Below are positions 1 to 8,314 of a stretch of DNA of 64,000 nt, in pieces. Position 1 is the first letter of the stretch. Every line of letters begins with the position of its first letter. A model generated the notes under the pieces. It saw nothing but the letters and a program-made list of their open reading frames with translations, was not told the DNA's origin and did no database searches. Origin of the DNA: Polynucleobacter cosmopolitanus (GTDB lineage: Bacteria; Pseudomonadota; Gammaproteobacteria; Burkholderiales; Burkholderiaceae). Location of the stretch: NCBI RefSeq assembly GCF_002224225.1, contig NZ_NJGG01000001.1, forward strand, positions 1 through 64,000, read 5' to 3'. The position numbers were made by a program, and so were the translations under genes.

Positions 1-2144
1 CAGCCGCGGAGCTAGGTCGGTATGTCTCAACGACTGGCGCAACAGCAGCAACAGCCGCTGGCATTGGACATTACGTTAGCGTGACAGGAGCATCAATAGC
101 AACTGCTGCTCCCTTAGGAAGGTTTGTTGCTGTGACCGGTGCTTCGGTCGCGACATTAGCTGGCCCTGGATATTACGTTAATACAGTAGGAGCATCAGCT
201 CAAATTTCAGCTACGCCTGGTTACTATGTAAGCACCAGCGGAGCAACAACACAAACTGCAGCACCAGAAGGATATTTTGTTAATGGTTTTGCTGCCGCTG
301 CTGCCACCCCATCCAGCTTTAGTTACATCATGGGTCAATTAGCTTCAACAGCAGAACCTCTAATAAATGATGGGGCAGCAGGCAGTTCTTTACCATCGCT
401 AGCTCTAGACAATAAAACAATTCGAATTATTGGAAACTTAACATCAGCTAGGTCACTAGACATTGATGCTACTGACATTAATGTTAATCCCGGCATAAGT
501 GCCACCCTATCAGGCAATGTATCAGGGCCTGGGTCGCTTGTGAAATCTGGCAGCGGACTTCTAAATTTAACCGGTAACGTTTCAATCGCAGGAGATTTAA
601 TTGCTAGTCAAGGGGTATTACAGGTCGATACTAATTTGGCAAATCGCGTAATCGTCTCTTCTGGTGGAGCGCTTCAGGGTTCAGGTCAAATTAATACTTT
701 AGTAAATCGGGGCACAGTATCTATCGGAGGGGCTCCTGGCTCAATAAGAGTAACTGGAAATTACAGCTCAGAGCCAAATTCAACATTAATAATAAATGCC
801 ACTCCTTCAGCCGTACCATTATTTCAAATTGATGGGCAGGCAGTCCTTGCAGGCAACCTAAGTTATAACTTAGCTTCTGGAGGCTACTCAACAACTAATC
901 GCTATACAGTTTTGCAAGCTAATGGAGGAATTGTTGGCGACTTAAATCTTTTACCAATTTCTACAGCTGGCTACACGATTGCCAACAGAATTGACTCAAA
1001 TTCAATTTCATTTGAATTAACTTATCGAGATTTATCATCTATTGCCACAACTCCTAACAACTTTGCAATTAGCTCTATGTTAGACCAAGTAAAGTTAACT
1101 GCCACCGGGGACTTGGCGTCAGTCGTGAATACAATTTCTAGCTTAAGTTCAGAGGATGCAGACTTGATTTTTGGCAGACTAACAGCCAATCAAATTTTGG
1201 GTTACGCGTGGTCTGAACAACAAAAATATGACCTAGTCACCCGAACAGTTGCCAATAGACTAAATAGCTATTCTTACTCAAATCAATTGAACGGCGTTAA
1301 AGATGATGAAATAAATGGCTGGGTTGTGTTACAAGGAATGGGGGCTAGAAATTCATCTCCATATCTACCATCAGAACAATCAGTCAGTGGAAATGGAATA
1401 ACCGTTGGCGCCGATTACAAAACAAATAATGAACTTGGTTACGATCTATTAGGGATAAGTTTTAGTGCAATTAATTCCAACATAGGAATAAAAGATGGGG
1501 GAAGTTTTGCTGGTACAACCCATATTTTGCAGGGCTATGGCAAAAAACAAATTCATGATTATTCATTTGACTACTCCCTTTCCTATGGACTTGGAGATGC
1601 AAAGCAAACGCGAAGAATTAATTTGATTAATAGCTCGCGGGCAGCTAGTTCAAATATTTCAAATAATGGACTCGACATATTTACAAGGCTATCAAAACAT
1701 TTTTCAATGGGAAATTCTTCTGAATTAAGGCCTTATGTAGGTGTTGGCTATAGAACTGTCAATATCGAAGACTATAAAGAAACGGGATCTCAATCCTTAA
1801 ACTTGGCCGTTAATTCAATAAAAGCAAGTGCCAAAACATATCAAGTGGGATTGAAGTATGGATATTCAACAAATTGGAAAGGTTACCTTTTAAAACCAAG
1901 CGCTGATTTTTCTGTTAGAGGGCAAGTTGCATCAAAAGACGTCATGGTTCAACAGAGTTTTATTGATGGCAGCGGGTCAGTTGCAATGCCAGGCAATATG
2001 GGAAGCTACAAGTACCCTTCAGTTACATTATCACTTGATGCCATCTCAGCCAAAAATTTATCAATGAATATTATGCTTAGAAGTGATAAACAATCAGACT
2101 TCTGGATATGGGGCACTCAATTAGGCATCAAATATAGATGGTAA
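1..2144 (+). CDS. Autotransporter (type V secreted) surface protein, 5' end outside window
   Basis: The frame is open to the left edge, so the true start is upstream; the GTG at 81 is only an internal codon. Five full 17-residue (51 bp) units run from nt 15 to 269 with the form G-[RHY]-[YF]-V-x3-G-A-x8, and a sixth degenerate unit follows. Next comes a Gly/Ser/Asn-rich passenger with a passenger-associated beta-strand repeat (GSGLLNLTGN near nt 550) and the linker YTVLQANGGIVGDL. The last ~270 residues look like a beta-barrel and end in the aromatic KYRW typical of outer-membrane barrels. Such proteins cross the inner membrane by Sec and the barrel carries the passenger to the surface; adhesion is the usual role but is not shown here. 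The repeats contain no cysteine. Confidence 0.85.
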   Translation, partial: AAELGRYVSTTGATAATAAGIGHYVSVTGASIATAAPLGRFVAVTGASVATLAGPGYYVNTVGASAQISATPGYYVSTSGATTQTAAPEGYFVNGFAAAAATPSSFSYIMGQLASTAEPLINDGAAGSSLPSLALDNKTIRIIGNLTSARSLDIDATDINVNPGISATLSGNVSGPGSLVKSGSGLLNLTGNVSIAGDLIASQGVLQVDTNLANRVIVSSGGALQGSGQINTLVNRGTVSIGGAPGSIRVTGNYSSEPNSTLIINATPSAVPLFQIDGQAVLAGNLSYNLASGGYSTTNRYTVLQANGGIVGDLNLLPISTAGYTIANRIDSNSISFELTYRDLSSIATTPNNFAISSMLDQVKLTATGDLASVVNTISSLSSEDADLIFGRLTANQILGYAWSEQQKYDLVTRTVANRLNSYSYSNQLNGVKDDEINGWVVLQGMGARNSSPYLPSEQSVSGNGITVGADYKTNNELGYDLLGISFSAINSNIGIKDGGSFAGTTHILQGYGKKQIHDYSFDYSLSYGLGDAKQTRRINLINSSRAASSNISNNGLDIFTRLSKHFSMGNSSELRPYVGVGYRTVNIEDYKETGSQSLNLAVNSIKASAKTYQVGLKYGYSTNWKGYLLKPSADFSVRGQVASKDVMVQQSFIDGSGSVAMPGNMGSYKYPSVTLSLDAISAKNLSMNIMLRSDKQSDFWIWGTQLGIKYRW
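15..269 (+). repeat. Tandem 51-bp coding repeats (17-residue units)
   Basis: Five consecutive units start at nt 15, 66, 117, 168 and 219, each exactly 51 bp, within the autotransporter passenger. Conserved positions are G1, aromatic 3, V4, G8, A9 and A15. Units differ at many third and variable positions, so the array is diverged rather than recently amplified. It probably continues to the left of the window. Confidence 0.85.
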
Positions 2145-2163
2145 GTCTAACTTCGCATGAATC

Positions 2164-4125
2164 ATGAACACAAATATCGAACCAACTTGGTTTTCTGAAA
2201 TTAATCACTTAACAGCTGCAGGCAATAAAGAGTCTGCACGCTCAAGATTATTTGAGATCTTAGATCATGCAGAAAAAACTGCCTACAGCTATAACTTGTT
2301 AGGTCTAGCAGCCGCATCGCTTGATGAGGCTAACTTAGCTGAATCTATTTATAAGCAGGGAATTTCTTTTGATTCTGAATTTTTGCCACTTTATTCAAAT
2401 TTAGGTAATTTATTAGCTCAAAAAGGGGGATTGGTTGATGCCATCGACATTTACAATAAAGGCTTACAGTGCCCTGGAAATAAAACAGAATTACTGATTA
2501 ACTTGGGCCTAACATTAAGTTACTTAGGAAGAAATGATGATGCTATTCAAGCATTGAGTGGCGCAATAAAACTACAGCCTGATTTCCTAGAAGCTCACTT
2601 AAATTTAGGATTGGTTTTCATGTCCCAAGGTCGATATGTCGACTCAGCAGCTTCTTTTCACAGGGTAATTGCAATTAACCCAAATCATGCTGGAGCACAT
2701 AATGGATTGGGCTTAATTTCCCATCAACAAGGTTATGTTTCAAGCGCAGAGTCAGCTTATAGAAAATCTCTTCAAATATCGCCCAATGATCCAAAGTCAA
2801 AGATCAATTTGGCAAATATTTTATTAGAAGGATCATGTCAAAAAGATGCAATTCTGGTTTTAAAAGATGTCGTTAAAGACCCAACGCAAAAAGATGCTGG
2901 CTCTAATCTTCTAATGTCTATGCAATATGATGCAGATGTTTCATCTATTGAAATGTTTGATTGGGCTGTTAGGTTAAATCCAGAAAATGAAATGGTATTT
3001 AGATTTAATCAAGATTTGAAAAAGAATAAAAATAACAGCTCAGAAAAATTAACCTTAGGTTTTGTATCAGCAGATTTTCGCGCTCACCCAGTTGGTTGGT
3101 TTTTAAAATCAATTTTTCCTTTAATAAAAGAGAAATATAAAATTAACGTTTACGCCAATCAATCAGTAGATGACTTTATTACAAAAGAATTAAAGCTTCA
3201 CAGCAATGATTGGCTACAAATTTTAGGAATGACTGATTTTCAAGCAGCTGAGAAAATTCGAGATGACAAAGTCGATATACTGTTTGATCTGTCCGGCCAC
3301 ACATCTGGCAATAGACTGAGTATCTTTTCATTAAGAGCAGCTCCTATCCAGGTAAGTTGGCTAGGTTACTTTGCCACAACAGGCTTGCCCGAAATGGACT
3401 ATGTACTCATGGATAAGGAGCATGTTCCAAGCGGATCCGAAAAGTTTTTCTCCGAAAAAATTAGATATCTTGACCCAATTAGGCTTTGCTACAGCCCCCC
3501 ATCATATGCCCCAGAAGCTGCCCCGCCTCCAGCTATTTTAAATGGATATATTACTTTTGGTAGCTTTAATAATTCATCAAAGTTAAACCCTTTCACAATT
3601 GGTTTATGGAGCAATATATTAAAAAATCTGCCAAGCAGTAGATTAATACTTAAGTGGAAAACCTTCATTGATTTTGGTATGAGGTCACGAATAAGATCTA
3701 TGTTTATGGATCACGGCATTTCGCCGGGAAGAATTCAATTCTCAGGGGTTAGCACGCATGATGTAATGCTGGCTGAATATTCTGAAATAGATATCGCATT
3801 AGACACCTACCCCTTTACTGGCGCCACAACCACATGCGAAGCTCTTTGGATGGGAGTGCCAGTCATCACACTAAGAGGTGATAGAGCAGTTTCAAGACAA
3901 AGTTCTGCCATGTTAAAAGCTCTAGGCTTAGAAGATTTGATTGCAGATTCTTCTGACGAGTATTTAAATTGCGCTATTAAATTAGCTGGTGACACAAAAA
4001 AACTAGATTACCTAAGGAATAATTTACGAAGCATCTTAAGCTCTAGCGCACTGTGTGACCCAAAGATAATCACAGGAAGCTTAGTAAAAACAATTGATGA
4101 AATGTATAAGACCTACACCTCATGA
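2164..4125 (+). CDS. TPR protein with O-GlcNAc-transferase-like (GT41) domain
   Basis: 653 residues. Residues ~10-270 are TPR helices (for example LEAHLNLGLVFMSQGRY and AGAHNGLGLISHQQGY). Residues ~295-650 match the GT41/SPINDLY catalytic fold: FVSADFRAHPVGWF at ~299, DLSGHTSGNR at ~375, WLGYFATTGLPEMDY at ~399 and the UDP-binding-type DTYPFTGATTTCEALWMGVP at ~547. In the family this domain moves a sugar from a nucleotide-sugar to Ser/Thr hydroxyls of proteins. It starts 19 bp after a Ser/Thr-rich autotransporter and lies upstream of other glycan genes, so the passenger or the flagellin are candidate acceptors (inference). The sugar donor cannot be read from sequence. No clear ribosome binding site is visible, which hints at coupling to the upstream gene. 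Confidence 0.88.
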   Translation: MNTNIEPTWFSEINHLTAAGNKESARSRLFEILDHAEKTAYSYNLLGLAAASLDEANLAESIYKQGISFDSEFLPLYSNLGNLLAQKGGLVDAIDIYNKGLQCPGNKTELLINLGLTLSYLGRNDDAIQALSGAIKLQPDFLEAHLNLGLVFMSQGRYVDSAASFHRVIAINPNHAGAHNGLGLISHQQGYVSSAESAYRKSLQISPNDPKSKINLANILLEGSCQKDAILVLKDVVKDPTQKDAGSNLLMSMQYDADVSSIEMFDWAVRLNPENEMVFRFNQDLKKNKNNSSEKLTLGFVSADFRAHPVGWFLKSIFPLIKEKYKINVYANQSVDDFITKELKLHSNDWLQILGMTDFQAAEKIRDDKVDILFDLSGHTSGNRLSIFSLRAAPIQVSWLGYFATTGLPEMDYVLMDKEHVPSGSEKFFSEKIRYLDPIRLCYSPPSYAPEAAPPPAILNGYITFGSFNNSSKLNPFTIGLWSNILKNLPSSRLILKWKTFIDFGMRSRIRSMFMDHGISPGRIQFSGVSTHDVMLAEYSEIDIALDTYPFTGATTTCEALWMGVPVITLRGDRAVSRQSSAMLKALGLEDLIADSSDEYLNCAIKLAGDTKKLDYLRNNLRSILSSSALCDPKIITGSLVKTIDEMYKTYTS

Positions 4126-4490
4126 CTATGACGGTAAAGCTCACTTCCACATCTTGAACAATAAAAACTTAAGAAGTGAATCTTTTTATCGCTAATGCTA
4201 TTTTGGATGCCCCCGAAAGTCATTTCTTTGGGTAAGGCTTGATGAAGTTGATGGCCTCGGCCCTCAAAATTACAGAAATGACATACGACGTTGTCTTTAT
4301 CTTGATGATATTTATGAACGTACTCTTCGTGACTAAGCCCTCTAGACAACCACTCATTCCAAAATTTATTTTTCTTTTTGAAGTCCACTATTTTTAAGAA
4401 ATTTGGAACTGGGTAATAAAAAGTAAAAAAAATTGCCGCCCAAAAAATTATCTTAAAAAATATAAAAACTTCACTATCAGTATTTATCAT
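4113..4490 (-). CDS. Small membrane protein with zinc-ribbon-like cysteines, unknown function
   Basis: 125 residues, not recognised. One hydrophobic segment (residues ~8-28) is followed by a basic stretch (DFKKKNK) and a C-terminal part with C70-x2-C73 and C111-x2-C114, the spacing of a zinc ribbon. His residues surround both pairs. Its start overlaps the end of the upstream gene by 4 bp (ATGA), so the two are probably co-transcribed. Its 3' end overlaps the convergent glycosyltransferase gene by 13 bp. The base composition is AT-rich, like its partner. Confidence 0.6.
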   Translation of the reverse strand: MINTDSEVFIFFKIIFWAAIFFTFYYPVPNFLKIVDFKKKNKFWNEWLSRGLSHEEYVHKYHQDKDNVVCHFCNFEGRGHQLHQALPKEMTFGGIQNSISDKKIHFLSFYCSRCGSELYRHSHEV

Positions 4491-5335
4491 TTTGTCGAGT
4501 CTAAAAGTTCAATATGTCTTTTTACTGAATCACCAATTTCATGCGCCTGTTCGTAAAAGAAATCAAGGTAAGTTGTATTGTTAGTTCGTAAATATGCTTG
4601 CTTTAATGCTTCGCAGTGCACCATTCCTTTATGATGAGGCAGCAGAAAATTACCTGCATATGGAAGCACTAAGTTATTTATACAATTACTTGTAAATTTT
4701 TCTGCTTTGAGAATAACTGTAACCATCCGCTCTATTATAAAAATCTTCATTGCCACATCTTCACCTGGCTTATAGCTGACGAGTCTGTTTAGTTCCTTTG
4801 CCAAGGGATGAGTACCCTCTTCACAAATGCGAAACAATTTTTCACAGTAATCTAACCAGACAATCCAAAATCTTCCTTTGGCAACAAAAAAATTAGAATA
4901 GATGCTGGTGTATTGGTCTGAAACAAACGTGTTTATATTGATATTAGTCTTTACGTGATTAAAGAATTTTTGACTTGTATTAATTAATCCGGGATGATTG
5001 ATTTCACCCTGAATAAATGGATTAATAAAAAATGCAATTTGGTCAAAATATGGTGAAAAAGACACCACATCATCAGTTTGCTTTTTCATAAATTCAAACA
5101 CATCGGCAGAATTTAGATTTGTTTTCTCATAAAATTTTGGAGAAAAAAAACCGTAATATGAATCAAGGTCTATTTTTTGCGACAACAAATAGTGTCTAAT
5201 CGACCAGTACTCTCGCCAATCAGGGCGCAAATTTTCAGAGTTATTCATTGGGAGAAAGCCTTTATCCAGCATCCCCATAGTTTTTTGATTGTAGAAAATC
5301 TGAAATATGTTAGTTTGAGGCATTATTTTGGACAC
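4487..5335 (-). CDS. Unknown protein of a glycan-locus-associated family
   Basis: 282 residues, no domain I can name with certainty. The N-terminus (IFQIFYNQKT, then NLRPDWREYWSIRHYL and YGFFSPKFYEKT) resembles hypothetical proteins that I recall lying beside glycosyltransferase genes in aquatic bacteria; that resemblance is from memory and unverified. No signal peptide or membrane segment is evident, so it is probably cytoplasmic. It is divergent from the glycosyltransferase at 5374 with only 38 bp between the two starts, which suggests a shared promoter region. The DNA is AT-rich compared with the flagellar genes, which may indicate acquisition of the glycan genes as a block. Confidence 0.6.
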   Translation of the reverse strand: MSKIMPQTNIFQIFYNQKTMGMLDKGFLPMNNSENLRPDWREYWSIRHYLLSQKIDLDSYYGFFSPKFYEKTNLNSADVFEFMKKQTDDVVSFSPYFDQIAFFINPFIQGEINHPGLINTSQKFFNHVKTNININTFVSDQYTSIYSNFFVAKGRFWIVWLDYCEKLFRICEEGTHPLAKELNRLVSYKPGEDVAMKIFIIERMVTVILKAEKFTSNCINNLVLPYAGNFLLPHHKGMVHCEALKQAYLRTNNTTYLDFFYEQAHEIGDSVKRHIELLDSTK

Positions 5336-5373
5336 AAATACAATTCTTAAATTTAATCATTGAGGTTTTTTGA

Positions 5374-6063
5374 ATGAAAAACAGTATAACTATTCATTTA
5401 ATCTGTGCAACAAGATGTTCACCAGAAGAGTTTTGGACAAATACACCGCTGGGTATTTCAATATCAAGGATGAAATTTGATAAAAGATTAAATTTCTTAA
5501 TTCACTTTAACAACAATATTGGCTTACCTACTTTATATAACAAATCCATACATTCTGCTAACAATAATTCTTATTTGGTTTTTATCCATGACGATGTTTG
5601 GGTAGATGATTATTTTTTAGTTGATCGGGTCATTGATGGCCTTAATACGTTTGACATAATTGGCGTTGCTGGAAGTTTAGTACGACGAGACTTTCAACCA
5701 GCGTGGATTTTCCCTGATGGAAGTTTTACCCCGGATTCAGAAGATAATTTATCAGGTGCCGTTGCCCATGGAGAAGGTCCCTTTGGACAAGTTAACTTTT
5801 TTGGCGTATCACCTAAAAATGTTTTACTTTTAGACGGTGTCTTCTTAGCGCTAAAAAAGGAAACCGCTCTACTATCTCAAGTTTTTTTTGATGAGCAGTT
5901 TGACTTTAATTTTTACGATCTTGATTTTTGCAGAACTGCGGAAACTAAAGGGCTTAAACTTGGCACTTGGCCCATTGCCCTCACGCATCAAAGCAGTGGC
6001 GTCTTCGGAAACCCATCGTGGAAAAATGCATATCAAATGTATTTAAGAAAATGGGGTAGTTAA
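5374..6063 (+). CDS. Small glycosyltransferase, GT2-like (PF13712 type)
   Basis: 229 residues. It opens with a beta-strand (ITIHLICATR). The DxD-like FIHDDVWVDD lies at residues 70-79 and DIIGVAGS at 94-101. A second acidic motif, FDFNFYDLDFC, at 176-186 is typical of the acceptor/base region of GT-A enzymes. The C-terminus (LTHQSSG) fits the usual His near the donor pyrophosphate. The protein is shorter than classical GT2 enzymes but matches the length of the StrF-like glycosyltransferase group. It is presumably cytoplasmic and adds one sugar to a surface glycan or glycoprotein; donor and acceptor are unknown. Confidence 0.72.
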   Translation: MKNSITIHLICATRCSPEEFWTNTPLGISISRMKFDKRLNFLIHFNNNIGLPTLYNKSIHSANNNSYLVFIHDDVWVDDYFLVDRVIDGLNTFDIIGVAGSLVRRDFQPAWIFPDGSFTPDSEDNLSGAVAHGEGPFGQVNFFGVSPKNVLLLDGVFLALKKETALLSQVFFDEQFDFNFYDLDFCRTAETKGLKLGTWPIALTHQSSGVFGNPSWKNAYQMYLRKWGS

Positions 6064-6366
6064 GGTAAGTAACTTGGATGACTTTAGAGAAGTCCGGTCT
6101 CCAACTAATTTAATCTCTCCAAGCAATTCTCTTTGAAATTATTTGGATCACACAAATCAGGGTCACCAATAGTCACAGAACCAGTTTCCTCACCAGTAAA
6201 ATTGAAACTCTTAGGCATTAGAATTTGCAAAAAAGCCACCCAGATATTAGGTGGCTTTTGAATTAGTGCTGGATTTGATAAACCTTAGCCATTGGCCAAA
6301 GTATTGATACTGATATCTACCATCTACATTTAAGAATTTCTAATCTTTTCTTATAAAGAGACTAAA
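6064..6366. other. Gene-free spacer between glycan and FlgO-type operons
   Basis: About 300 bp separate convergent genes. Apart from the terminator hairpin at 6231-6259 I see no open frame, RNA gene or repeat that I can support. Confidence 0.6.
6231..6259 (-). terminator. Rho-independent terminator, possibly bidirectional
   Basis: A perfect 10-bp stem (AAAAGCCACC / GGTGGCTTTT) with a 9-nt loop. On the minus strand the 3' arm runs into six T residues, which suits termination of the operon ending at 6367. On the plus strand the T-run is four long and may also stop the glycosyltransferase transcript. Confidence 0.75.
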
Positions 6367-6843
6367 TCAGTGAACTAGTTGAAAGTTAATTTGCTGACAG
6401 GCCCCGATGGCGGCAGAGATTTTAGGAATCATTTCTGAACGAATCAGTGTGTGCACATATTCAAATTTTCCATCATCAGAAGTTCTAAAACTATAAATCT
6501 CGTTAGAACCTATAAATACAACCAACAAAGAAAATTCATTGGGAGTTTTGCTGATGAGAGAAATCTTAGCGCCCTCTTGAAGAGCCGAGAAAACTTGATT
6601 ACGTTTTGTGTCTGAATAAATCAAATCATATTGACCATTATTATTAGTAACCACAATTTTCTTGCCGGTTGTTGACTCTTCTCGCCAAGTTTTTTTGTTT
6701 TTAGGTGTGACTCCACCAAAGTTCGGATAGTAGGTGTAGCCTTTCTCATCAGTACAATTAGCAACATCGCCTTGGGCAAAAGCCAGCTGAGAGACAAAGA
6801 TCAATAAAACGGCAAAAACTTTCACGGCACACTCCACTATCAA
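6367..6843 (-). CDS. Secreted protein of unknown function, third gene of FlgO-type operon
   Basis: 158 residues with a signal peptide (hydrophobic residues ~8-19, cleavage likely after LAFAQ). The mature part has two cysteines (in VANCTDEKG and IGACQQ) that could form a disulfide, and no domain I recognise. It begins 2 bp after the stop of the FlgO-domain lipoprotein gene, so it is almost certainly translated from the same mRNA. By context it may act with the two FlgO-type proteins in the periplasm or outer membrane; nothing in its own sequence shows that. Confidence 0.65.
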   Translation of the reverse strand: MIVECAVKVFAVLLIFVSQLAFAQGDVANCTDEKGYTYYPNFGGVTPKNKKTWREESTTGKKIVVTNNNGQYDLIYSDTKRNQVFSALQEGAKISLISKTPNEFSLLVVFIGSNEIYSFRTSDDGKFEYVHTLIRSEMIPKISAAIGACQQINFQLVH

Positions 6844-6845
6844 GA

Positions 6846-7466
6846 TTATTTGAACAATACGCCCTGAGTTTTGAGGGTTCGATTGCTACAACTGAATTTC
6901 AATTCTTTTACAACAGATTGTTTAATTGCCTGGGTCTGAATATCTATGATCTTGACGTTGATCACCAATTTATCAGTAAAGTTGTGATAAGTACCAATCA
7001 CAATCTCTCTAACATCGAGCTCAGACTTCATTAATTGGTTCGGCTGTCTTGTCAAAGAAACCGTGCCCTTATCATTGATTCGAATGTCTTTACCTACCTC
7101 AGCCTGAATCACTGTTCTGCAACAATTTTTCATCAGATAAGCTCTCATGAGTTCGCCCATGAGCAAGCCAGATTTATCAGACTGGAGAGATTCAAGCTCT
7201 ACAAAATCAGTCACCATGATTGGCGCAACACCTTTGGGCGCAGCAAGACTGCCCTTGGTACAACTGCCGCCATAGTAAGTGCAAATTTCTTCGGCAATGC
7301 CTGAGAAAAGACTTGAAAGATCAAGAGCGCTTAATTTTGTTATTAATTTTGTGTCGCAAGAAACATCTTCAACCCCAAAACGAGGTGTCTGACACCCCGA
7401 TAAGAGAATCGAGCCGGCTCCAGCAGCTAGACCTGTTAGGAAGAATCTTCTTGTTGTTGACATCAT
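6846..7466 (-). CDS. FlgO-domain lipoprotein
   Basis: 206 residues. The N-terminus has a twin-arginine-like RR followed by a hydrophobic stretch and a lipobox LLSGC (C25), so the mature protein is probably lipid-anchored. Residues ~85-190 match the FlgO fold (PF17680): VTDFVELESL, then LMGELMRAYLMK, ...VSLTRQPNQL, and IVIGTYHNFTDKLVINVKIID. In Vibrio FlgO is an outer-membrane protein linked to the flagellum and motility. This paralog carries extra cysteines (ICTYYGGSC, KNCC) that could form disulfides. It overlaps the upstream FlgO-type gene by 1 bp and precedes the third operon gene by 2 bp. Confidence 0.8.
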   Translation of the reverse strand: MMSTTRRFFLTGLAAGAGSILLSGCQTPRFGVEDVSCDTKLITKLSALDLSSLFSGIAEEICTYYGGSCTKGSLAAPKGVAPIMVTDFVELESLQSDKSGLLMGELMRAYLMKNCCRTVIQAEVGKDIRINDKGTVSLTRQPNQLMKSELDVREIVIGTYHNFTDKLVINVKIIDIQTQAIKQSVVKELKFSCSNRTLKTQGVLFK

Positions 7467-8071
7467 TAGTTAGGAACGATGTTCACTCTGGTTAAATTAG
7501 TGCGTCGGTCAAGCATGTGACCTGCAACAGAGCTGATATCAAAATGAGTCTGGGCTGAAGACAATATGGCTCCTGTTGTGTAATCAAGGACTCTGACATT
7601 GATAAAAATGTCTTCACCTACAACAGAGAATGTGCCACTCACAACACCAGAAACCTCCTGTGGGCTTCTTAATTTTCTTGCATCACGAGATAAGGAGAAC
7701 TCTCCGCCATCTGAAATCGCAATGGTTTTGCTCAAGCGCAAATCAATGATGTTCCACTGCTTCAGTTGCAATTCATGAACTAACTGCTCTGTCATGAGTC
7801 GACTAACTGAATTTGAGCTAGCAAACTTATCAAGGTCTACGAAAGTAGTTACTGCGTACACCGAAAAACGCTTATTAACATCCAGGTTTTTCTCTAGCTG
7901 AACCGCCAAAGAAAGCATTTTGTCGTTGAAGGCTTTATTTGGAGCCACATTGGCAGTGGCACCAGTACTTGTTTTGATCGTCTCAGCAAGCGCTGGAAAA
8001 CTAAACATAGCTCCCAAAAGGGTAACCCCAAGGGCCAAACTCATGATTGGAGTTTTAAAGGTCATTTTCAT
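7466..8071 (-). CDS. Periplasmic FlgO-domain protein
   Basis: 201 residues with a signal peptide cleaved near FPALA. Residues ~70-185 carry the FlgO-domain pattern: VTTFVDLDKF, SRLMTEQLVHEL, an EFSLSRDARKL segment, VVSGTFSVVGEDIFINVRVLD and a TGAILSS strand. The start ATGAAAATG has two in-frame ATGs; the first is used here. It heads a three-gene operon (8071 to 6367). A sigma-28-like promoter (8122-8148) lies ~50 bp upstream, which supports a flagellar role. It is a paralog of the next gene but lacks the lipobox. Confidence 0.8.
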   Translation of the reverse strand: MKMTFKTPIMSLALGVTLLGAMFSFPALAETIKTSTGATANVAPNKAFNDKMLSLAVQLEKNLDVNKRFSVYAVTTFVDLDKFASSNSVSRLMTEQLVHELQLKQWNIIDLRLSKTIAISDGGEFSLSRDARKLRSPQEVSGVVSGTFSVVGEDIFINVRVLDYTTGAILSSAQTHFDISSVAGHMLDRRTNLTRVNIVPN

Positions 8072-8121
8072 AATTAAATCCCTGTCTTAAAAGCGTATGT
8101 GAAAGTCATAAATTCAAACTG

Positions 8122-8148
8122 TTTACGGCAGGGTGCCAGGAATAATTA
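8122..8148 (-). promoter_or_regulatory. Candidate sigma-28 promoter of the FlgO-type operon
   Basis: On the minus strand TAAT-N15-GCCGTAAA, against the canonical TAAA-N15-GCCGATAA. It lies about 50 bp before the first gene. Spacing is exact but both boxes have mismatches, so this is a weak call supported mainly by similarity to the flgB site. Confidence 0.35.
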
Positions 8149-8252
8149 GTTTTTTATTCTTAATATCCTCACAAAGCGTGATTCCCCTCTTATTTGAAGG
8201 ATTCAGCAATATCTTATTAAGTTATTGTATTTAATGCACATATTTGCATTAT

Positions 8253-8279
8253 TAAAGTGTCCATGAATTGAGTCGTTAA
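8253..8279 (+). promoter_or_regulatory. Candidate sigma-28 promoter of the zinc-ribbon/TPR gene
   Basis: TAAA-N15-GTCGTTAA, ending 35 bp before the ATG at 8315. The -10 box and 15-bp spacing match the candidate fliC promoter (TAAA-N15-CTCGTTAA) almost base for base, including the G after TAAA and the T after TTAA. Confidence 0.5.
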
Positions 8280-8314
8280 TAGATACACAACATTTAACAA
8301 AGATATAAATCGAC

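Noticed and set aside
15..269. 51-bp repeats as a CRISPR array
   Set aside because: Units are contiguous, in frame and diverged at synonymous and variable codons, with no unique spacers. They are protein repeats.
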